Source: Pseudomonas arsenicoxydans
Lineage (GTDB): Bacteria; Pseudomonadota; Gammaproteobacteria; Pseudomonadales; Pseudomonadaceae
Assembly (NCBI RefSeq): GCF_900103875.1
Contig: NZ_LT629705.1
Location: forward strand, 5,713,001 to 5,777,000
Reading direction: 5' to 3'
DNA length: 64,000 bases
The number at the start of each line of letters is the position of its first letter. Positions within the stretch are counted from its first letter, which is position 1. A program made the position numbers and the translations under genes. The notes beneath the pieces were generated by a model. It worked only from the letters and a program-made list of their open reading frames with translations, was not told the origin of the DNA and did no database searches. Of the stretch, positions 59,112-64,000 are shown piece by piece.

Positions 59112-59492
59112 ATGCCTCGTGGAAGCAAAGACAAATACACCGCCGAGCAGAAACGCAAGGCAGAACACATCGAAGACAGCTACGAGAAAAAAGGCATCTC
59201 CAAGGATGAAGCCGAAGCTCGCGCCTGGGCGACGGTGAACAAGCAGTCCGGTGGCGGCGAGCGCAAAGGTGGTTCCGGACGCAAGAAACCGGCGAGTGCC
59301 AAGTCCGAAGATCGCAAGGAGTCATCGCGCCGAGCGGTGGCCAGTCGCGAAGGTCATCCGCGCAATAGCAAGGCTTCGCGGGACACTCAGACCGTCGACA
59401 GTTTGAGGAAGGAAGCCAGCGCCAAGAGGATTCCGGGGCGCTCGAGCATGCGCAAGCAGGAGTTGATCGAGGCGTTGCGCAAGGCTGGATAA
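59112..59492 (+). CDS. Basic protein with C-terminal Rho_N-like (SAP-type) domain
   Basis: A 126-residue basic protein. The N-terminal half (MPRGSKDKYTAEQKRKAEHI) is a KTSC/ChaB-like conserved stretch with AEARAWATVNK. A flexible Lys/Arg/Ser linker follows. The C-terminal segment VDSLRKEASAKRIPGRSSMR, then KQELIEALRKA, resembles the Rho N-terminal SAP-like fold. It may bind nucleic acid and is often stress-linked. AGGAG precedes the ATG by about 8 bases. Confidence 0.8.
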   Translation: MPRGSKDKYTAEQKRKAEHIEDSYEKKGISKDEAEARAWATVNKQSGGGERKGGSGRKKPASAKSEDRKESSRRAVASREGHPRNSKASRDTQTVDSLRKEASAKRIPGRSSMRKQELIEALRKAG

Positions 59493-59525
59493 ATCCAGGA
59501 TTTTTACTGAATTGGATGGCCCTTT

Positions 59526-59614
59526 CGCGGGCAAGCCCGCTCCCACAGGGATCCGGGTTGGCCACCAATTTGTGGCTAGACTCAGATCCAGTGTGGGAGC
59601 GGGCTTGCCCGCGA
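59526..59614. repeat. REP-type inverted repeat, family 3 copy B
   Basis: Arms CGCGGGCAAGCCCGCTCCCA and its reverse complement, between the Rho_N-like gene and the PfkB gene, which converge. Confidence 0.9.
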
Positions 59615-59624
59615 TAGCGGTAGG

Positions 59625-60560
59625 TCAGCCGCCGAAAGTCTTGCGGATCAACGCATCCACTTCAGCAGTTCCTGGCGAAGTCGCCGGCCCCCAACGAGTC
59701 ACCGCCAGCGCCGCTGCCGCATTGGCGCGCCGGGCCGCCTCGCCTGCCGACAAGCCTTGCGCCAGACCGGCGATAAACACGCCGGCATGCGCATCACCGG
59801 CACCATTGCTGTCCACCGCCTCGACCTTGAAACCCGGCACATGCTGACGGTCGCCACGCTGACTGATCCAGCACCCTTGCGGTCCATCGCGAACCACCAT
59901 CAGCACATTGGCCGGCAGATGATCGATCAGCCTGTCCAGCGCCTCGGCAATGTCCATCGCCCCGGTGAACCGCAGCGCTTCGACACTGTTGCTGGTCCAC
60001 AGATCAATGCGCGGCAACAACGCTTGCATCAATGGCGCCTCCGGCGATTCCACCAACGGGCCCGGATCGAACACCACGTTGATTGTGCGAGGCAATGCCA
60101 GCACCCAATCCACCAGCGCCTGGGCCTTGCCGCTGTGCAACAGGCTGTAGCCGCTGACGTAAACGTAGTCGCCCTCCTCGGCCGACACGCTAGCCAGATC
60201 CTGCGCTGTCAGCTCACCCTCGGCACCGATATAGGAAATGAAACTGCGCTCGGCCGACGCGTCGGTCACTGCAACGCACAATCCCGTGTCCCGTTCGGCT
60301 TTGTGCGCGATGCCGATCCGAATGCCTTCGGCCTGCATCGCTTCCCGGGCCAGATCGCCGAAACGACCGGTGCCGTGACGTCCAAGGTAGATCACTGGCA
60401 AGCCATTACGCTGAGCGGCGGCCATCACGTTGAAGCCGCCGCCGGCTTCGAAACTGGCGGACTGCGCCAAGACATCGCCGCCCGGTTGAGGCAGTTTATC
60501 GACGGCCATGACCAGGTCGATGATGACCTGGCCGGTGTGCAACATCTTAGGCATGAGCAT
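59625..60560 (-). CDS. PfkB-family carbohydrate kinase
   Basis: A 311-residue ribokinase-fold kinase with the N-terminal GGGFNVMAAAQRNG and catalytic base in DSNGAGDAHAG. It probably phosphorylates a sugar or nucleoside. The start ATG at 60560 overlaps the permease stop by 14 bases; a second in-frame ATG at 60554 is equally possible. The stop abuts a REP element. It is the last gene of a GntR-hydrolase-permease-kinase run, so a released ribose or a whole nucleoside is the likely substrate. Confidence 0.88.
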   Translation of the reverse strand: MLMPKMLHTGQVIIDLVMAVDKLPQPGGDVLAQSASFEAGGGFNVMAAAQRNGLPVIYLGRHGTGRFGDLAREAMQAEGIRIGIAHKAERDTGLCVAVTDASAERSFISYIGAEGELTAQDLASVSAEEGDYVYVSGYSLLHSGKAQALVDWVLALPRTINVVFDPGPLVESPEAPLMQALLPRIDLWTSNSVEALRFTGAMDIAEALDRLIDHLPANVLMVVRDGPQGCWISQRGDRQHVPGFKVEAVDSNGAGDAHAGVFIAGLAQGLSAGEAARRANAAAALAVTRWGPATSPGTAEVDALIRKTFGG

Positions 60561-62013
60561 TCTCGGTCATTGCGGCACGACGATCCTTGGCCCCACCGAG
60601 TACGAAATAAATCCCACCAGCCACCAGGAACGTCACGATCCAGCCGAGGCCGTTATGGCCCAGCCACGAGTCCGACAGGAAGCCCCGGAACCAGACAGTC
60701 TGTTCGGTGGTGCCGATGGTGGTGAAGCTGAAACCCAGCACGATCGCCAGCGCCCACGCGCCGAACGCGCGCCATTCGATACCGCCGTTGTACCAGTAGG
60801 CGCTGCTCGGGCTCACGTCCAGCAGGTCTTTGGGGCTGTAGTAATGACGGTGAATCAGGTCGACCACAAAGATCCCGACCCACGCCGTGATCGGCACCGC
60901 CAACAGTGAAATGAAGGTAATGAACGGGCCGTAGAAGCTGTCGGCAATCAGCATGAAGTAGATCGAACCGGCGAAGATCGCCACGATGTCGACCACCACG
61001 GCGTAGACGCGCTTGACCTTGAGGCCAAGGGTCAGCGTGGTCAAACCGGCGGAATACACCGACAGGTTGTTCGACAGCAGAAGCCCGCCGAACGCCGTGA
61101 TCAGGTACGGCACGGCCATCCAGGTCGGCAACATGTCGCGGATTGCGATGATAGGGTCAGTGGCCGAGGCCAGGTCATTGTTGCCCACCGACAGCAAGCC
61201 GCCGAGGGTGATCAGCAACACCAGCGGAATCCCTGCACCAAACGCCGCCGACGCCACCAGACGCACGGCTTTGACGCTGCGGTGCTGATAGCGCGACATG
61301 TCGGCACCGGCGTTGGCCCAACCGATCCCGGTGCCCGCTGCCATGGTGCCGACGCCGATGATCATTGCGCTCAACGGTGCAGGCGTGGCGTTGAACACCG
61401 CGCTCCAGTCGATGGTGGCGCAGAGAAAGCCGCCGACCAGAATGTTCAGCGCGCCGAACACGTAGGTGGCCCACTTCTGAATCACCAGCAACGTGGCGTG
61501 ACCGAGGCCGGACACCGACAAGGTCAGCAGGACGAAAATCGCGATGAAGATCAGGGTCAGCACTGGGGCGCTTTTGGCTTCCACCGGTGAGCCGAACAGG
61601 ATCGAGCACAGCGACAGCAACACGAACGCGGCCGTGGTGGTGTTGACGGTTTCCCAACCCAGGCGCGACATCAGCGAGACCAGGGTCGGGCCGATATTGC
61701 CGCGTACGCCGAAGATCGCTCGCGACAGCGTCAGGCTTGGTGCGCGACCACGGCGACCGGCGATGGAAATGATCCCGACCACTGCAAAGGAACCAGCGGC
61801 GCCGAGGATCGCGACAATGATCGCCTGCCAGATCGCCAAGCCGCGAAACGCCACCAGCGTAGCGCCCAGTGGCAGGCCGAGGATGGAAATGTTGGCGGCA
61901 AACCAGACCCAGAACAGCTGCAGCGGATGACCGTTGCACTCCGCTTCGGGCACCGGCTCGATGCCACGGGTTTCCAGTTGCCCGGCACTTGGCCCGGCGT
62001 TCGATGAACTCAT
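60547..62013 (-). CDS. NCS1-family (cytosine/purine-type) permease
   Basis: A 488-residue 12-helix transporter of the nucleobase-cation-symport-1 family, with LFWVWFAANISILGLPLGA near the N-terminus and NAGADMSRYQHRS at the family's substrate-site region. It probably imports a nucleobase, nucleoside or related compound. AGGAG lies 8 bases before the ATG at 62013; the frame extends 13 codons upstream without support. The kinase gene overlaps its end, so the two are coupled. Confidence 0.88.
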   Translation of the reverse strand: MSSSNAGPSAGQLETRGIEPVPEAECNGHPLQLFWVWFAANISILGLPLGATLVAFRGLAIWQAIIVAILGAAGSFAVVGIISIAGRRGRAPSLTLSRAIFGVRGNIGPTLVSLMSRLGWETVNTTTAAFVLLSLCSILFGSPVEAKSAPVLTLIFIAIFVLLTLSVSGLGHATLLVIQKWATYVFGALNILVGGFLCATIDWSAVFNATPAPLSAMIIGVGTMAAGTGIGWANAGADMSRYQHRSVKAVRLVASAAFGAGIPLVLLITLGGLLSVGNNDLASATDPIIAIRDMLPTWMAVPYLITAFGGLLLSNNLSVYSAGLTTLTLGLKVKRVYAVVVDIVAIFAGSIYFMLIADSFYGPFITFISLLAVPITAWVGIFVVDLIHRHYYSPKDLLDVSPSSAYWYNGGIEWRAFGAWALAIVLGFSFTTIGTTEQTVWFRGFLSDSWLGHNGLGWIVTFLVAGGIYFVLGGAKDRRAAMTENAHA

Positions 62014-62140
62014 GTGAAATGCTCCTGTTGCCTTTGTTGTGGTTGTGGGCAATGACGGAAGACGAAACTACATCCCGGCCGTCCTGGCCGTATTCGTGCG
62101 TTCCATTGCGGGGTTATCAAATTAAATGGCGGTGCGGCCA

Positions 62141-62221
62141 TCGCGGGCAAGCCCGCTCCCACAGGTTGGGCATGTACCTGAGGCTTGCACAATAACCTTG
62201 TGGGAGCGGGCTTGCCCGCGA
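62141..62221. repeat. REP-type inverted repeat, family 3 copy C
   Basis: Arms TCGCGGGCAAGCCCGCTCCC and reverse complement, in the gap between the hydrolase gene and the permease gene. It would lie within the transcript if the four genes form one operon. Confidence 0.9.
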
Positions 62222-62235
62222 AGGCGTCGGTCCAG

Positions 62236-63234
62236 TCAACGTAGGGCGAGAAGTCCTTGCACCAATGGTTCCAGTTGAAGATCGTTAACGGCCTTGACCG
62301 TGTCGATCATCGCCACCGGCCAACTCTCAAGACCCAGGCAGGCTCCGAGCATCGCACCAAGAACCGCCGCGATGGTATCGGTGTCGCCGCCCAAACTGGC
62401 GGCCATGCACAACGCTTCGAAGGCATTCATTTCGCCGATGGCCACGTGTTGCGCCAAGGCGAATGCGACTACCACCGATTCCTGCGATGCCACCGACGTG
62501 CCGATCACGTCATACAGCAAATCCGCCAGTAACTCTTTGTCACTGTCGACGCTAATGCTTCGTGCCCAACTGATACGTGAGGCGATCCTTCCGCCAGCCA
62601 CCCAGTGACCGTGGCCCTCGGCTTGCTGCGCTATTTGCTGGCCGAGGTTCAATGCCTCGCCCAAGTCCATGCCATTGATTCCGGCAGAGACCACCGCCGC
62701 CACCGCCGCTGCACTGGAAATGCCCAGCGTGGTGTTGTGGGTGACCTGGCAGGCTTGTACCACGGCACGAATGAAGCGTTCAGGGTTGGCGACATCTGCC
62801 GCAATCCCCACCGGCGTGATGCGCATCGCCGCGCCATTGGTGGTGCCGTAGCGCCCGGCTTCTTCCGGCGAGTACCCGTCGAGGATCATCTCGATCGCGC
62901 GCTTGGTCGACGGCCCGAGCAAGTCCTGCGAGCCTTTGGCTTGCATCGCGGCTTCCCATTCGATCAGTCGTTGAGCGAGCAAGGCCGGTTCAATCCAGCC
63001 CTTGCCTTCAATCAACAATTGACCGACCAGGATCGCCTGCTCGGTGTCGTCGGTAATCGAGCCTTTTGGCAGGTTGGCAGCGATCGGTTGATCGGGGCCA
63101 GCGTCTTGCAGGTCGGTGATTGCGCCGAAGCGCGCCTTGATTTCGGCGCGGCTCAGGGATTGAGTCGGCATGCCCAGTGCGTCACCCAGGGCGAGTCCGT
63201 AGAACGCGCCAAGTGCACGGGTGAGCGCGGTCAT
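62236..63234 (-). CDS. ADP-ribosylglycohydrolase-family protein
   Basis: A 332-residue DraG/ARH-fold protein. The di-metal motifs are both present: TDDTEQ (near residue 61) and GGDTDTIAAVLGAMLGA (near 283). The family removes ADP-ribose from proteins or cleaves N-glycosidic bonds. Here it sits with a GntR regulator, NCS1 permease and PfkB kinase, which points to a small-molecule N-riboside hydrolase instead of a protein de-ADP-ribosylase. Its ATG overlaps the GntR stop by 4 bases (ATGA). Confidence 0.87.
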   Translation of the reverse strand: MTALTRALGAFYGLALGDALGMPTQSLSRAEIKARFGAITDLQDAGPDQPIAANLPKGSITDDTEQAILVGQLLIEGKGWIEPALLAQRLIEWEAAMQAKGSQDLLGPSTKRAIEMILDGYSPEEAGRYGTTNGAAMRITPVGIAADVANPERFIRAVVQACQVTHNTTLGISSAAAVAAVVSAGINGMDLGEALNLGQQIAQQAEGHGHWVAGGRIASRISWARSISVDSDKELLADLLYDVIGTSVASQESVVVAFALAQHVAIGEMNAFEALCMAASLGGDTDTIAAVLGAMLGACLGLESWPVAMIDTVKAVNDLQLEPLVQGLLALR

Positions 63235-63944
63235 CTCGACTCTCCGAATTGCAGGTGCAGACGAAAATGCACCGGGTCGAGCAGGCTTTCAACCTGCTCC
63301 ATGAAGCGGTTTTGCCGGTCGTACGTGGTGCGCAAGGCTTTGAGAAAGACGGTGCCTTCGGGACGTCCGAGCAACTCGGCGTCTTCGGCGTTCAATGGCT
63401 CGGCGCCGATCCATTGATCGCCGCGCTCGCCGATGTAGCCGTAAGCGGCCAGGGTGATGGTCAGGGAATTGTCGATCAGGCCGACACGCGGCAGGCTTTC
63501 CAGGCCTCCGGTGGCGGGCATCAATGAGCGTTCGAGGGAAACCAGTTTGCCGTCGGTGGAACGGCGGCGTCGGTCGAGGGTAATGAATTGGTCGGTGCCA
63601 AAGCGCGGCAGCAGGTCAGGACGCGTCACCGCCTCCAGCCGCAGCACTTCGGTATTGATCAGCGCTCCGCTGTCGGCCAGCGCCTGGGCCCAACCGCTGC
63701 GTTGGTCGAGTACCACACCGTCGAAGGTGACAATGGAACCGACTCCGCTTTGCGTGGCGATGTATTTGCGCCTTTTCAGTTCGGCCAGGGCTTCGCGCAG
63801 CGTGCCGCGGCTGACTTTGAATTCTTGAGCCAATTGATGCTCGCCCGGCAACAGAAAGCCGTCCTCCATGAGGCCACTTTCGATGCGCCGAATGAGTTCG
63901 TCGACCACCCGTTGTTTCTTGTCAAATCGTACCTGTCTAATCAT
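63231..63944 (-). CDS. GntR-family regulator (UTRA/HutC type)
   Basis: A 237-residue regulator. The N-terminal winged-helix domain (about 8-75) contains LPGEHQLAQEFKVSRGTLRE and ends GVGSIV. The rest is a UTRA-type ligand-binding domain (for example LDRRRRSTDGKLVSLERSLM). It heads the hydrolase-permease-kinase operon and likely represses it until a ligand is present. The start at 63944 has a poor ribosome-binding site; a TTG two codons upstream is possible. Confidence 0.88.
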   Translation of the reverse strand: MIRQVRFDKKQRVVDELIRRIESGLMEDGFLLPGEHQLAQEFKVSRGTLREALAELKRRKYIATQSGVGSIVTFDGVVLDQRSGWAQALADSGALINTEVLRLEAVTRPDLLPRFGTDQFITLDRRRRSTDGKLVSLERSLMPATGGLESLPRVGLIDNSLTITLAAYGYIGERGDQWIGAEPLNAEDAELLGRPEGTVFLKALRTTYDRQNRFMEQVESLLDPVHFRLHLQFGESR

Positions 63945-64000
63945 GTACAAATTGATAACCGAAACGGGGTCAGGCGAGCAAGGAAAATTTAAGGGAAATG

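Noticed and set aside
59526..62221. Repeated palindromes that could suggest a CRISPR array
   Set aside because: The copies are isolated in separate gene gaps, each is an inverted repeat, and there are no regular spacers or cas genes.

Overview
The window is a stretch of chromosome from a fluorescent Pseudomonas, most likely of the P. fluorescens group. This rests on the gene order serC-pheA-hisC-tyrA/aroA next to gyrA, mtnA, mtaD, ubiG, mupP and yciK, the fused TyrA-AroA protein, a Pseudomonas-type UndA, the N-acetylglutaminylglutamine trio, and many Pseudomonas REP-type inverted repeats. No rRNA, tRNA, prophage, insertion sequence or CRISPR array is visible. Coding density is high.

Layout. 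1-4.4 kb: minus-strand aromatic/serine operon serC-pheA-hisC-tyrA/aroA. 4.5-10.2 kb: gyrA, then mtnA and a divergent methylthioadenosine deaminase gene, two steps of one methionine-salvage branch. 10.2-12.4 kb: ubiG, mupP, yciK. 12.8-17.1 kb: a diguanylate cyclase, undA (1-undecene synthase) and a GGDEF/EAL protein, so a volatile-hydrocarbon gene lies between two cyclic-di-GMP genes. 17.5-21.9 kb: ABC exporter, DsbA-like protein, trhO, bolA, a DUF2059 protein. 22.1-26.3 kb: fumC, a frameshifted DMT permease, a 64-residue protein and a thiolase. 26.4-30.1 kb: polyphosphate:AMP phosphotransferase and mnmC. 30.5-35.3 kb: the three-gene NAGGN osmoprotectant operon. 35.4-43.1 kb: small and envelope genes (yheU, a divergent CsrA, ynfA, an SDR, a 50-residue DUF3309 protein, an LTA-synthase-family protein, a START protein, a YkgJ protein) and a MocR-type regulator. 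43.3-45.3 kb: operon of a solute-binding protein and two lipoproteins. 45.5-49.4 kb: etfBA divergent from etfD, with a good PsrA-type site between them. 49.5-51.6 kb: AraC regulator and alcohol dehydrogenase. 51.6-56.8 kb: D-galactonate catabolism (dgoK, dgoA, dgoD, a transporter and an IclR regulator). 57-59.5 kb: GNAT, HD-domain and three small stress-type proteins. 59.6-63.9 kb: GntR regulator, ADP-ribosylglycohydrolase-like enzyme, NCS1 permease and PfkB kinase, which together look like an uncharacterised nucleoside or N-riboside utilisation operon.

The best leads are the last cluster, undA in its cyclic-di-GMP setting, the frameshift in the DMT permease gene, and the structured etfB-etfD intergenic region. 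Start codons were chosen from ribosome-binding sites, family length and overlap with neighbours. Several differ from the longest open frame, including GTG starts for serC, undA, etfD, the ABC exporter and the DUF4398 lipoprotein.
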